This document shows positions 27,630 through 35,977 of a stretch of 60,007 nt of DNA, one piece after another. A program made the position numbers and the translations under genes. Position 1 is the stretch's first letter; the number at the start of each line of letters is the position of its first letter. Origin of the DNA: Pseudoalteromonas amylolytica (GTDB lineage: Bacteria; Pseudomonadota; Gammaproteobacteria; Enterobacterales; Alteromonadaceae); assembly GCF_001854605.1 (NCBI RefSeq), contig NZ_MKJU01000032.1, forward strand, positions 1,148 to 61,154, in the 5' to 3' direction. The notes below the pieces were generated by a model. It was not told where the DNA came from. It saw only the letters and a program-made list of their open reading frames with translations, and did not search any database.

Positions 27630-28262
27630 AGTAATGTTTATTCTCCTATAGTGAGCCTGGCATTTTAGATCATCCCTGACTTTAAACCCAGTCAAATAAC
27701 CTGAGATTTTGCCTCTCACCGATTACCATACACAAAATCAGGATCAAAGACATTTGCCTATGATAGACCGAGCTAGCGCTTAAAAATGTTCAAAACCCCC
27801 ATAAATGACAAATTAGTTACACATTTAACAACCAAGAGTATTTTTTTTGCACAACAAAAGTGCGTTTTGGTCATAAAAAGTTCACTTATATCAAAAACTG
27901 CGCCAATAATAAGCGATTTTAGTAAAGCATTGATTTTATTATCAAAAAATAATTACATAAAAAATATTGAAATGCTTGGAGGGCACTATTTTCATAGCGT
28001 TGACACACTTCTTAAATATTAATAAACAATGTTATCCACAGATTCCGTGGATAACTCAATAAACACCAATAGAATAAGGGGCTGTAGAGAGATCATTTCT
28101 GACACCTTAATAATTGCAAGTTGATCTGACCGATCACAGCAACAAATTTTCGGCTTGATCTTTGTGGAAAAGCATCCACACGAACGTTCCTTTTATAGGC
28201 CCTTTTTATTCCACTTTACAGCATAAAAACATTACCACCTGATTAATAAGGAGTTTTAATAT

Positions 28263-28325
28263 ATGACGGAAAATCTATGCAGATTTACTCGCAGCCCTAG
28301 TCACAAAATCTCCATTAGGGCATAG
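28263..28325 (+). CDS. Possible 20-residue micro-ORF or leader peptide inside an inverted repeat
   Basis: ATG at 28263 is preceded by AAGGAG with 9-nt spacing, the best ribosome site in this segment. It encodes MTENLCRFTRSPSHKISIRA and stops with TAG. It lies almost entirely inside nested inverted repeats (28272-28328), so either translation or an RNA fold could be under selection. No homologue is recognised. It could be a leader peptide, a small-RNA segment or chance. Confidence 0.3.
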   Translation: MTENLCRFTRSPSHKISIRA

Positions 28326-28328
28326 ATT
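28272..28328. repeat. Nested inverted repeat (candidate structured RNA)
   Basis: AATCTATGC (28272-28280) is complementary to GCATAGATT (28320-28328). Inside, CCCTA (28295-28299) is complementary to TAGGG (28316-28320). The stems would form a two-part hairpin with an internal loop, sharing only one base. No U-tract follows, so this is not a simple terminator. Confidence 0.45.
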
Positions 28329-28601
28329 GAGGACAATTTTCATCACTCTAGAGAGCGATCTTTTCTATAAGATCTTCAACTACATATTTGGATCTCAAAG
28401 AAAAGCTTATAAAATCCGCAGTTCGATGCTTTTTTAGCTCAAAAGCTTAATAATCACACATTTTGTGGATTTCGATTAATAATCAAACAACCTTACTCAT
28501 CCCTTTTCTTATCTAGTGCTGTATCAGTGCAATAATTTTCAGCAAATCGGATAGAAAAGCAGCGAATGAGACAGTTTTTTAATTTTATGACGTTTTATTG
28601 G

Positions 28602-28630
28602 TTGACACCTTGCAAAGGGGTCATTAATAT
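28602..28630 (+). promoter_or_regulatory. Strong sigma70 promoter of the tRNA-Asn array with GC-rich discriminator
   Basis: TTGACA at 28602-28607, a 17-bp spacer and TAATAT at 28625-28630 form a near-consensus promoter. The following bases, TTCGCCCCG, are a GC-rich discriminator as in promoters under stringent control. The first tRNA begins 25 bp after the -10 box. Confidence 0.85.
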
Positions 28631-28655
28631 TTCGCCCCGTTGAGAGATACACGCT

Positions 28656-28732
28656 TCCCCCTTAGCTCAGTTGGTTAGAGCGACGGACTGTTAATCCGCA
28701 GGTCCCCCGTTCGAGTCGGGGAGGGGGAGCCA
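28656..28732 (+). tRNA. tRNA-Asn (GTT), copy 1
   Basis: 77 nt. The anticodon loop CTGTTAA gives GTT (Asn). The D arm has AGTTGGTTA, the T loop TTCGAGT, and a 7-bp acceptor stem pairs TCCCCCT with AGGGGGA, followed by discriminator G and an encoded CCA. First of four copies. Confidence 0.97.
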
Positions 28733-28751
28733 AATCTTTTAACGTAACGAT

Positions 28752-28828
28752 TCCCCCTTAGCTCAGTTGGTTAGAGCGACGGACTGTTAATCCGCAGGTC
28801 CCCCGTTCGAGTCGGGGAGGGGGAGCCA
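28752..28828 (+). tRNA. tRNA-Asn (GTT), copy 2
   Basis: Identical over 77 nt to copy 1, including CCA. Separated by a 19-bp AT-rich spacer unlike the other spacers. Confidence 0.97.
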
Positions 28829-28845
28829 ATCGTTAATGTAATCGT

Positions 28846-28922
28846 TCCCCCTTAGCTCAGTTGGTTAGAGCGACGGACTGTTAATCCGCAGGTCCCCCGT
28901 TCGAGTCGGGGAGGGGGAGCCA
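28846..28922 (+). tRNA. tRNA-Asn (GTT), copy 3
   Basis: Identical over 77 nt to copies 1, 2 and 4; 17-bp spacer from copy 2. Confidence 0.97.
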
Positions 28923-28949
28923 CATTACACTCTCTTCTTTATATATTGT

Positions 28950-29026
28950 TCCCCCTTAGCTCAGTTGGTTAGAGCGACGGACTGTTAATCCGCAGGTCCC
29001 CCGTTCGAGTCGGGGAGGGGGAGCCA
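28950..29026 (+). tRNA. tRNA-Asn (GTT), copy 4
   Basis: Identical over 77 nt to the other copies; 27-bp spacer from copy 3. No strong terminator is visible between it and the next gene, so read-through into the GGDEF/EAL gene is possible. Confidence 0.97.
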
Positions 29027-29152
29027 ATATCACTTTTAAATAGACATTCAAGCACTTTTGCACTACCCTACAACAGTTTAGATCCGTTCAAAAAGATTAT
29101 GATTTTTGGCAGTTTTCTTCCCTCGTTGATAGATAAAAATAATGGCTGAATA

Positions 29153-31096
29153 ATGGCTAGTTTCAAGAAACTCGTATTGTTACAATTTTTCTCATGGTTG
29201 ATATTTTCACTCCTTGGCGTGTTATTTTTTGCATCGAGCTTCGACTCCGCAGTAAGTAAAGCACAGCAAAGTGCTCAAGCGATGGTTACTCAGTACATCC
29301 ATGATAAAACGATGGCTGAAGTAACACCCCAACATATTCAGACCGCCCTTGCCGATGGCCAAGTCTTTTCGACGTTTATAGTCCGTAATTTTAACGGTGA
29401 AACAGTTTTAAATATTAGTGAGCCAAACTCATTACCAGTGTTAGCAAGTATTATAGAGTCAAGTATCAATGCGGTAAGACCTCAATTTGCTGTCAATAAA
29501 ACCAAAGACATTAAAATTGAGTTTGTGATCAACGCACAAAGCCAAGGCCAACTCTTACAACAAACTATGTTACTGACATTTGCGGTGACTGCCCTATTGG
29601 CATTTATTCCAATCTTTTATATGCGCACCATATACCGTCGGCTGATCCGAAATGTAAGTACCACCGTGGCTGATGCCGTCGATGTCTATATTACCCGTAA
29701 CCAAAACTCAGCAAACATTGACAGTGAGTTTGACACAGAAGAAATGCAATCTTTGGGTGCCGACCTTACGCCATCATTTAAACGCCTGGCACACTTTTTA
29801 AAGAGTAAAGAGCACGACATTAAAAGTGCTGCACAGAGTATTAAGCAAGAAGCTTATAAAGATGTGATCACAGGCCTTGGCAATCGCAATATGTTTGTTG
29901 AGTACTACGAGCACCATATCGAGTCAGCGACTAAGAAGACCTTTGGTAGTTTGGCCATGATCCGCTGCAGTGAGCTACAAATCATCAACCAGACACGCGG
30001 CTATCAAAAAGGTGACGAATACATCAAATCAGTATCTGACATCATTAAACATGTCAGCGGCACCTATACTGGTAGTCAGACTTTTAGGCTAAACAGCTCT
30101 GATTTCGCTGTATTGCTACCCAATGTGCCTTCTAAAGAAGCGGAACATTTCGGTGAGACATTACAATCTAGATTTACACAATTTCAGCAAAACCAAGAGC
30201 TTAGTTCTGTGGCAAATACAGGTATTGTGTCTTACGAATCAGGCAAGCCGCTAGGTGAGCTACTCTCTGTGGTTGATAACGCCATGAGCATGGCACAAAG
30301 CAAACAAGCCAATGCTTGGCACTTACAAAGAGAATCAGACCTTGTTAACAATGTAGGCGCCAGTTTTGGTAATCAAAACTGGCGTAAAGTGATCAGTGAA
30401 GTGATAAGCTCAAAGCGTGTTTCGCTGATGATGCAAAATATCATGCCAGTAGGTAAAAACACCAAAGCCTATGCCGAGATCCAAGCGCGCTTTAAAACCG
30501 AAGAAAATCAAATGCTGCCAACAGCCTCCTTTTTGGCGATGGCTGAAAAGCTCGAAATGGCCATTGATATTGACCGCTTGATCATTGATACCTCTTTGGA
30601 GCTCATCAAAACACGTAACTTTACCGAGAAATATTTTGGTATCAACGTTACCGCATCCAGCGCCCATAGCGACCAATTTGTGATTTGGCTAGAGCGCCGT
30701 TTACTCAAAGATGCCAACATCGCATCTAAACTTATATTCGAAGTGAGTGAGTTTGGCCTACAACAGAACATTAAAGCCAGTAAGCGCTTCATTGATATGG
30801 TTCACCGTGTTGGTGCACGCATTACGGTCGAGCGATTCGGTGTGGGTTTAACATCCTTCAAGTTTTTCAGAGACCTTAAACCTGATTTCATCAAGATGGA
30901 TGCAAGTTATACCCGCGGCTTGGAAGAGGATAAGAACAATCAATACTTCATGCGCTTAATGGTCGATTTAGCACATAGGATTGGAGTAAATGTGTTTGCG
31001 GAGGGCGTTGAAACGCAAGAAGAAAAGCACATTATAGAAACGCTCTGCCTAGATGGCGTACAAGGCTACTACATCGAAAAGCCAAAGGAAATTTAG
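29153..31096 (+). CDS. Membrane protein with degenerate GGDEF and EAL domains (CsrD/LapD-like)
   Basis: 647 residues. A transmembrane helix at 8-27, an extracytoplasmic region to about 140, and a second helix at about 140-160 are followed by a linker. A GGDEF domain near 235-395 has its signature replaced by NSSDF near 315. An EAL domain near 410-640 has its signature replaced by AEIQ near 440, while keeping DFIKMDA near 578 and AEGVETQEE near 617. Loss of both catalytic motifs implies no cyclic-di-GMP synthesis or hydrolysis. The protein is likely a sensor or adaptor. Length and double degeneration resemble CsrD (which triggers decay of Csr small RNAs), and the N-terminal layout resembles LapD. 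Which of the two applies cannot be decided here. It is followed by its own terminator. Confidence 0.88.
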   Translation: MASFKKLVLLQFFSWLIFSLLGVLFFASSFDSAVSKAQQSAQAMVTQYIHDKTMAEVTPQHIQTALADGQVFSTFIVRNFNGETVLNISEPNSLPVLASIIESSINAVRPQFAVNKTKDIKIEFVINAQSQGQLLQQTMLLTFAVTALLAFIPIFYMRTIYRRLIRNVSTTVADAVDVYITRNQNSANIDSEFDTEEMQSLGADLTPSFKRLAHFLKSKEHDIKSAAQSIKQEAYKDVITGLGNRNMFVEYYEHHIESATKKTFGSLAMIRCSELQIINQTRGYQKGDEYIKSVSDIIKHVSGTYTGSQTFRLNSSDFAVLLPNVPSKEAEHFGETLQSRFTQFQQNQELSSVANTGIVSYESGKPLGELLSVVDNAMSMAQSKQANAWHLQRESDLVNNVGASFGNQNWRKVISEVISSKRVSLMMQNIMPVGKNTKAYAEIQARFKTEENQMLPTASFLAMAEKLEMAIDIDRLIIDTSLELIKTRNFTEKYFGINVTASSAHSDQFVIWLERRLLKDANIASKLIFEVSEFGLQQNIKASKRFIDMVHRVGARITVERFGVGLTSFKFFRDLKPDFIKMDASYTRGLEEDKNNQYFMRLMVDLAHRIGVNVFAEGVETQEEKHIIETLCLDGVQGYYIEKPKEI

Positions 31097-31115
31097 CGGC
31101 GCTGCCCTATTTTTC

Positions 31116-31144
31116 AAACAAGGCCATTTTATATGGCCTTGTTT
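31116..31144 (+). terminator. Rho-independent terminator after the GGDEF/EAL gene
   Basis: AAACAAGGCCAT (31116-31127) pairs perfectly with ATGGCCTTGTTT (31133-31144) over a 5-nt loop, with T-rich sequence after it. The symmetric A/T flanks make it potentially bidirectional. Confidence 0.85.
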
Positions 31145-31296
31145 GTTCTTGTATGTTGGACTAGTGTCAACATTTTAAGGCACATATGGCCTACCATAGC
31201 TTTTAATTCTGTGATTTTTTTATGATCTTAGCGCACAAAATTGCTAGAATCACGGCCATCTAAAACTCACCTCAGTTTTTAGCAAAAGGGGCTGCA

Positions 31297-31878
31297 ATGA
31301 CTGAATATATCATGTTGCTTATCGGTACTGTGCTGGTAAACAACTTTGTTCTGGTTCAATTTTTGGGACTTTGCCCATTTATGGGAGTCTCAGGAAAGTT
31401 AGACACAGCCGTGGGTATGTCTTTGGCAACCACGTTTGTGCTTACTTTAGCATCCGTAACCAGCTATTTAGTCAACCAATATATCCTGTTGCCACTGGAG
31501 CTAACCTTCTTAAGAACCATGAGTTTTATTTTAGTGATTGCCGTTGTGGTGCAATTTACTGAAATGGTGGTGCGCAAAACCAGCCCCACATTGTATCGAC
31601 TATTAGGCATTTTCTTACCTTTGATAACCACAAACTGCGCTGTATTAGGTGTGGCATTATTGAATATTAAAAAGGATCACACTTTCATTGGCTCTGCGGT
31701 CTATGGGTTTGGTGCCGCTGTTGGTTTCTCTTTAGTATTGGTGTTATTTGCCGCGATGCGTGAACGACTTGCCGCGGCTGACGTGCCCACTCCTTTTAAA
31801 GGCGCTTCTATTGCGATGGTAACCGCAGGACTTATGTCGCTGGCCTTTATGGGCTTTTCTGGATTAGTGAAATTATAA
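31297..31878 (+). CDS. rsxA: RsxA/RnfA, membrane subunit of the ion-translocating Rnf electron transport complex
   Basis: 193 residues with six hydrophobic segments; begins MTEYIMLLIGTVLVNNFVLVQ with the conserved LGLCPFMGVS and LPLITTNCAVLG motifs. Rnf moves electrons between NAD(H) and ferredoxin-type acceptors coupled to Na+ or H+ flow, and in E. coli keeps SoxR reduced. RsxA pairs with RsxE in the membrane, and the NCAVLG cysteine contributes to the membrane Fe-S site. It is the first gene of the operon. AAGGGG precedes the ATG, and a TAGAAT -10-like box lies at 31245-31250 without a clear -35. Confidence 0.97.
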   Translation: MTEYIMLLIGTVLVNNFVLVQFLGLCPFMGVSGKLDTAVGMSLATTFVLTLASVTSYLVNQYILLPLELTFLRTMSFILVIAVVVQFTEMVVRKTSPTLYRLLGIFLPLITTNCAVLGVALLNIKKDHTFIGSAVYGFGAAVGFSLVLVLFAAMRERLAAADVPTPFKGASIAMVTAGLMSLAFMGFSGLVKL

Positions 31879-31880
31879 CT

Positions 31881-32435
31881 ATGACTTTGTTTTATGCCTT
31901 AATCGCGCTGGGTTCTCTAGCGCTTATATTTGGACTGATACTTGGCTACGCTGCGGTCAAATACCGAGTTGAAAGCAACCCTATCGTTGATCAGGTTGAT
32001 GCCATATTACCGCAAACACAATGTGGCCAGTGTGGTTACCCAGGTTGCCGTCCCTACGCAGAAGCCATCGCCAATGGTGATGAGATAAACAAATGCCCCC
32101 CAGGTGGTGAAGCCACGGTCAAAAAGCTGGCCGATTTAATGGGAGTTGAAGCTAAACCTTTAGCCGGCGGTGAAGAGGCTGAGCCTGTAAAAACAGTAGC
32201 GTATATTAGAGAAGATGAGTGTATTGGTTGTACAAAGTGTATTCAAGCCTGTCCGGTCGATGCCATTGTCGGGGCAACAAGACAAATGCATACGGTCATT
32301 GATGACGAATGTACTGGCTGTGATTTATGTGTAGAGCCCTGCCCTGTTGATTGTATTGACATGCTACCCGTTGAACAAACTAAGCAAACTTGGAAATGGC
32401 AATTGGACGCCATTGCCATTAAACAAATAGATTAA
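31881..32435 (+). CDS. rsxB: RsxB/RnfB, Fe-S subunit of the Rnf complex
   Basis: 184 residues. An N-terminal membrane anchor (residues 3-25) is followed by a cluster-binding motif CGQCGYPGCRPYAEA near 50 and two ferredoxin 4Fe-4S motifs, CIGCTKCIQACP near 114 and CTGCDLCVEPCP near 144. It carries electrons between RsxC and the membrane subunits. It starts 2 bp after the rsxA stop and its stop is 9 bp before rsxC. Confidence 0.97.
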   Translation: MTLFYALIALGSLALIFGLILGYAAVKYRVESNPIVDQVDAILPQTQCGQCGYPGCRPYAEAIANGDEINKCPPGGEATVKKLADLMGVEAKPLAGGEEAEPVKTVAYIREDECIGCTKCIQACPVDAIVGATRQMHTVIDDECTGCDLCVEPCPVDCIDMLPVEQTKQTWKWQLDAIAIKQID

Positions 32436-32444
32436 GAGGTTTAA

Positions 32445-34922
32445 GTGGACTCGTTACTTGAACAAATTGAACGTGGCACCTTGTGGCAATTCCCTGGGGG
32501 CGTTCACCCACCTCAGCAAAAGTCGCTTTCAAATCAGCAACCTATTGCAAGGTTGCCACTGCCAGATAAGCTTGTACTACCTCTTAAACAGCACATAGGT
32601 GCCAATGGTCAGTTATTAGTTAATGTCGGTGATAAAGTATTAAAAGGCCAAGCTCTTACTAAGCCCACTGCCAACTGGTCACTGCCAGTACACGCCCCCA
32701 CATCAGGTGAGGTCATTGAAATTAAACCAATGCCTTCGGCACACCCGTCAGCATTGCCAGAGCTGAGCATTGTGATGACGCCAGATGGCAACGACACATG
32801 GTGTGAACTGAGCCCTGTTAGTGACTTAAACAAGCTTGACCATAAAACACTGATCGATCTTTTACACAATGCGGGCATTGCCGGCATGGGCGGTGCGGGT
32901 TTTCCAACCTATGTTAAAGCCGACAGCCATCAGCCGATTGAGTTTCTAGTTGTTAATGGCGTAGAATGTGAGCCGTATATCACAGCCGATGACCTTTTGA
33001 TGCGTGAGCATGCACAAGAAATAGTGCAAGGCATTGAAGTTATGCAGCAACTGCTCAAACCTCAGCGCGTCTTGATTGGTATCGAAGATAACAAGCCAGA
33101 AGCTATTGCGGCGATGAAGCGGGCAAGCGCCCATAACACTGCGATTCTAGTGCGAGCCATTCCAACAAAATACCCGTCTGGTGGTGAAAAGCAACTTATC
33201 CGCGTGCTCACTTCAAAAGAAGTACCAAGTACAGGGATCCCTGCGGATATTGGTGTACTGGTACAAAACGTAGGCACCTTGTTTGCTATTAGCGAAGCGA
33301 TTTATAAAGGAAAACCGCTGATTGAGCGAGTGGTGAGCGTCACGGGCAACACCATTGGCAAACCACAAAACGTCTGGGCGTTGATTGGTACTGAAATCAA
33401 GCACCTACTTGATTGCCAAGGCTTTACGCCTGTACTTGAACAGCGTGTCGTGATGGGCGGTCCCATGATGGGCTTTACACTTCCTACCGTGCGCATTCCT
33501 GTGATAAAAACCACTAACTGTATCTTAGCGCCAGACAATCAAGAATTAGCTGAGCCTGGCGATGAAAAAGCCTGTATTCGTTGTAGCGCTTGTGCCGATG
33601 CCTGTCCGCAAAGTTTGCTTCCACAACAGTTACAGTGGTTTGCTAAAAGCAAAGACTACGACAAACTAGAAGCCTATAACCTATTTGATTGTATCGAGTG
33701 TGGCGCCTGCTCATATGTGTGCCCGAGCGAAATCCCGCTGGTGCAATATTATCGGGTTGCAAAAGCCGAGATCCGTGAGCAGAAACTCGATCAGATCAAG
33801 GCAGAGCGTGCAAAAGAACGTTTTGAAGCACGTAAAGAGCGTTTGGAGCGTGAGCAGCAAGAAAGACAAAACAGACATAAGCGCTCGACTTCCCGTTCGG
33901 CCAAACCTGACGCAGAAAAAGCAAAAGTGGCTGATGCACTTGCTAGAGTAAAACAAAAGCAAGGTGATAAATCGGCGGTACAAGCAGCAATTGAACGAGC
34001 AAAAGCGAAAAAGGCCGCGGACGGTAGTTTAGAGCCAGATAACAGCGAAGTTGCACTCGAACGCGCACTACGCAAAGAGCAAGCTCGACTGTACAAAGAA
34101 CAAAAGACAAGTGAAGATGCACCTTTAGCTGAAAATGCTAAAGAAGACAGTGGTAAAAAAGATGCGGTTACCGCTGCGATTGCGCGCGCTAAAGCGAAAA
34201 AAGCCGCACAACAGGGCGAGCAAGAAAACGGGCAGCCGCAGCCACAAGCCTCTGAACCTGAAACGAAAAAGTCGGATGACGACCCGCGTAAAGCCGCGGT
34301 AGCCGCTGCAATTGCGCGTGCCAAAGCAAAAAAAGCCGCACAACAGGGCGAGCAAGAAAATGAACAGCCGCAGCCACCAGCGTCTGAACCTGAAACGAAA
34401 AAGTCGGATGACGACCCGCGTAAAGCCGCGGTAGCCGCTGCAATTGCGCGTGCCAAAGCGAAAAAAGCCGCACAACAGGGCGAGCAAGAAAATGAACAGC
34501 CGCAGCAACCAGCGTCTGAATCTGAAACACCAACGTCGGATGACGACGACCCGCGTAAAGCCGCGGTAGCCGCTGCAATTGCGCGTGCCAAAGCGAAAAA
34601 AGCAGCTAAACAGGCGGAGCAAGAAAATGAACAGCCACAGACATCGACTTCTGAATCTGAAACACAAAAGCCGGATGACGACGACCCGCGTAAAGCCGCG
34701 GTAGCCGCTGCGATTGCTCGCGCCAAAGCGAAAAAGGCCGCAAAGCAGGCTGAGCAGGAAAATGAACAGCCGCAGCAAGAGCAGAGCGTTCAAGACGCGG
34801 GGTCAACAGACGCAACACCACAAACGCCAGAGCAAAAACGTCAAGCTGCCATCAAAGCCGCCGTCGCTAAAGCCAAGGCTAAGAAACAAGCCAAAGAACA
34901 AGAAGGAAATGATCCGTCATGA
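32445..34922 (+). CDS. rsxC: RsxC/RnfC, NADH/FMN/Fe-S subunit of the Rnf complex with repeat-expanded C-terminus
   Basis: 825 residues, GTG start preceded by AAGAGGT. The N-terminal 450 residues are conserved: GIAGMGGAGFPTYVK near 145 (flavin/NADH-binding region), VNGVECEPYI near 170, and two 4Fe-4S motifs CIRCSACADACP near 378 and CIECGACSYVCP near 417. From about residue 450 the protein is Lys/Ala/Glu/Gln-rich and predicted helical or disordered. It includes at least four near-identical repeats of 44-45 residues built on DDPRKAAVAAAIARAKAKKAA. The repeats make the tail much longer than the catalytic core needs. The stop overlaps rsxD as ATGA. Confidence 0.96.
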   Translation: MDSLLEQIERGTLWQFPGGVHPPQQKSLSNQQPIARLPLPDKLVLPLKQHIGANGQLLVNVGDKVLKGQALTKPTANWSLPVHAPTSGEVIEIKPMPSAHPSALPELSIVMTPDGNDTWCELSPVSDLNKLDHKTLIDLLHNAGIAGMGGAGFPTYVKADSHQPIEFLVVNGVECEPYITADDLLMREHAQEIVQGIEVMQQLLKPQRVLIGIEDNKPEAIAAMKRASAHNTAILVRAIPTKYPSGGEKQLIRVLTSKEVPSTGIPADIGVLVQNVGTLFAISEAIYKGKPLIERVVSVTGNTIGKPQNVWALIGTEIKHLLDCQGFTPVLEQRVVMGGPMMGFTLPTVRIPVIKTTNCILAPDNQELAEPGDEKACIRCSACADACPQSLLPQQLQWFAKSKDYDKLEAYNLFDCIECGACSYVCPSEIPLVQYYRVAKAEIREQKLDQIKAERAKERFEARKERLEREQQERQNRHKRSTSRSAKPDAEKAKVADALARVKQKQGDKSAVQAAIERAKAKKAADGSLEPDNSEVALERALRKEQARLYKEQKTSEDAPLAENAKEDSGKKDAVTAAIARAKAKKAAQQGEQENGQPQPQASEPETKKSDDDPRKAAVAAAIARAKAKKAAQQGEQENEQPQPPASEPETKKSDDDPRKAAVAAAIARAKAKKAAQQGEQENEQPQQPASESETPTSDDDDPRKAAVAAAIARAKAKKAAKQAEQENEQPQTSTSESETQKPDDDDPRKAAVAAAIARAKAKKAAKQAEQENEQPQQEQSVQDAGSTDATPQTPEQKRQAAIKAAVAKAKAKKQAKEQEGNDPS
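34281..34770 (+). repeat. Tandem repeats of 132-135 bp in rsxC
   Basis: The sequence GACCCGCGTAAAGCCGCGG recurs at about 34281, 34413, 34548 and 34683, giving periods of 132, 135 and 135 bp (multiples of three, so in frame). A degenerate unit precedes them from about 34162. Units differ by few bases, pointing to recent expansion or homogenisation. The antisense strand is open across the repeats only because of their composition. Confidence 0.9.
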
Positions 34923-35977
34923 AACTAAGCATGGCCTCATCACCACACAATCACAGCCAAAAAAACCTGAGTAGGCTGATGCTTACTGTTATCGCCGCCT
35001 GTATTCCTGGCATTATTGCGCAGTGTTACTTCTTTGGTTTTGGCGTCATCGTACAGTTAATGTTAGCGCTTATTACCGCAAGCCTCAGTGAAGCCTTTAT
35101 GCTAAGTGTTCGCAAACGACCGGTTTGGCCAGCTTTGAGTGATGGCAGTGCTTGGCTAACGGCGGTGTTGCTGGCTATCAGTATTCCACCGCTTGCGCCG
35201 TGGTGGATTGTTGTTATCGGCACCGTTTTTGCCATTGTTATGGTTAAACAACTCTACGGTGGACTGGGTTTTAATTTATTTAACCCTGCCATGGCGGCCT
35301 ATGTATTGTTACTAGTCTCATTCCCAGTACAGATGACCAGCTGGACACCCGTCAGCAGTTTGTTGGCTCAGCCTCTAAATCTTATGGATCAAGCCTCACT
35401 CATTTTCTTTGAATACTCAGCCAATCACACAGACCTTATCGGCGCATTGACCTCTGTGGATGGCACCACCATGGCAACGCCACTTGATACGGTTAAAACT
35501 GCTGTATCACAAAACTTGACCGTGGATGAAGCCATGATGGGTAAGCAGTTTAGCGCCTATGCAGGCATTGGCTGGATGTGGGTCAATCTCGCTTTCTTAG
35601 TCGGCGGCCTGTTTTTATTAAAAACCAAGGTGATTAATTGGCATATACCCGTTGCAATGCTTGCTACACTCGCCTTTTGTTCAGCCATTGGCTTTATTCT
35701 TGCGCCAGGCAGCCATGCTGGCAGCCTGTTTCACCTGCTTAGCGGCGCAACCATGTTGGGGGCATTTTTTATCGCCACCGACCCTGTATCAGCCTCGACC
35801 ACCAATCGTGGTAGATTGATTTATGGCGCATGCATTGGCTTGTTGGTATACCTGATCCGCAACTACGGGGGCTACCCTGATGCCGTTGCTTTTGCGGTGT
35901 TAATTATGAACATGGCAGTGCCTTTGATAGATCATTACACGCAACCGCGTACCTATGGTCATGGAGCAGCAAAATGA
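34919..35977 (+). CDS. rsxD: RsxD/RnfD, membrane FMN-binding subunit of the Rnf complex
   Basis: 352 residues with about ten hydrophobic segments. Thr187 in TMATPLDTVK is the expected covalent FMN attachment site. SGATMLGAFFIATDPVSAS is the conserved second family motif. It translocates ions together with RsxA, RsxE and RsxG. Its ATG overlaps the rsxC stop and its stop overlaps the rsxG start, both as ATGA. A second in-frame ATG four codons later is a possible alternative start. Confidence 0.96.
   Translation: MKLSMASSPHNHSQKNLSRLMLTVIAACIPGIIAQCYFFGFGVIVQLMLALITASLSEAFMLSVRKRPVWPALSDGSAWLTAVLLAISIPPLAPWWIVVIGTVFAIVMVKQLYGGLGFNLFNPAMAAYVLLLVSFPVQMTSWTPVSSLLAQPLNLMDQASLIFFEYSANHTDLIGALTSVDGTTMATPLDTVKTAVSQNLTVDEAMMGKQFSAYAGIGWMWVNLAFLVGGLFLLKTKVINWHIPVAMLATLAFCSAIGFILAPGSHAGSLFHLLSGATMLGAFFIATDPVSASTTNRGRLIYGACIGLLVYLIRNYGGYPDAVAFAVLIMNMAVPLIDHYTQPRTYGHGAAK

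Larger units (their letters stand above)
27630..28655. other. About 1 kb gene-poor AT-rich segment with DnaA-box-like sites, GATC clusters and inverted repeats
   Basis: No normal gene is supported; a 78-codon frame at 27786-28022 has no ribosome site and is simply AT-rich. Seen directly: TTATCCACA at 28032-28040; an inverted near-copy in CCGTGGATAA at 28046-28055; TTTTCCACA on the minus strand at 28163-28171; seven GATC sites between 28091 and 28394; TGATC-N5-GATCA near 28122; GATCTT-N6-AAGATC at 28357-28374. A TTGACA at 28000-28005 with an AT-rich -10 region could start transcription into the segment. The right end carries the tRNA promoter. Function unknown; see findings. Confidence 0.6.

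Noticed and set aside
26253..27719. Long form of the MATE protein starting at 27719
   Set aside because: The extra 30 residues are not membrane-like, while the ATG at 27629 has an AGGAG upstream and fits the family N-terminus.
27786..28022. 78-codon plus-strand frame in the gene-poor segment
   Set aside because: No ribosome binding site, low-complexity AT-rich codons and no recognisable motif.
28020..28480. Canonical chromosomal replication origin
   Set aside because: DnaA-box-like and GATC-rich, but none of the usual gene neighbours of oriC is present and the number of good boxes is small; reported only as an oriC/datA-like candidate.
33791..34726. 311-residue open frame antisense to rsxC
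   Set aside because: It exists only because the Ala/Lys repeat codons read as open on the other strand; it is itself repetitive, with no ribosome site and no plausible protein features.
34281..34770. CRISPR-like array in the rsxC region
   Set aside because: The repeats are in-frame protein repeats with long coding units and no spacer structure.
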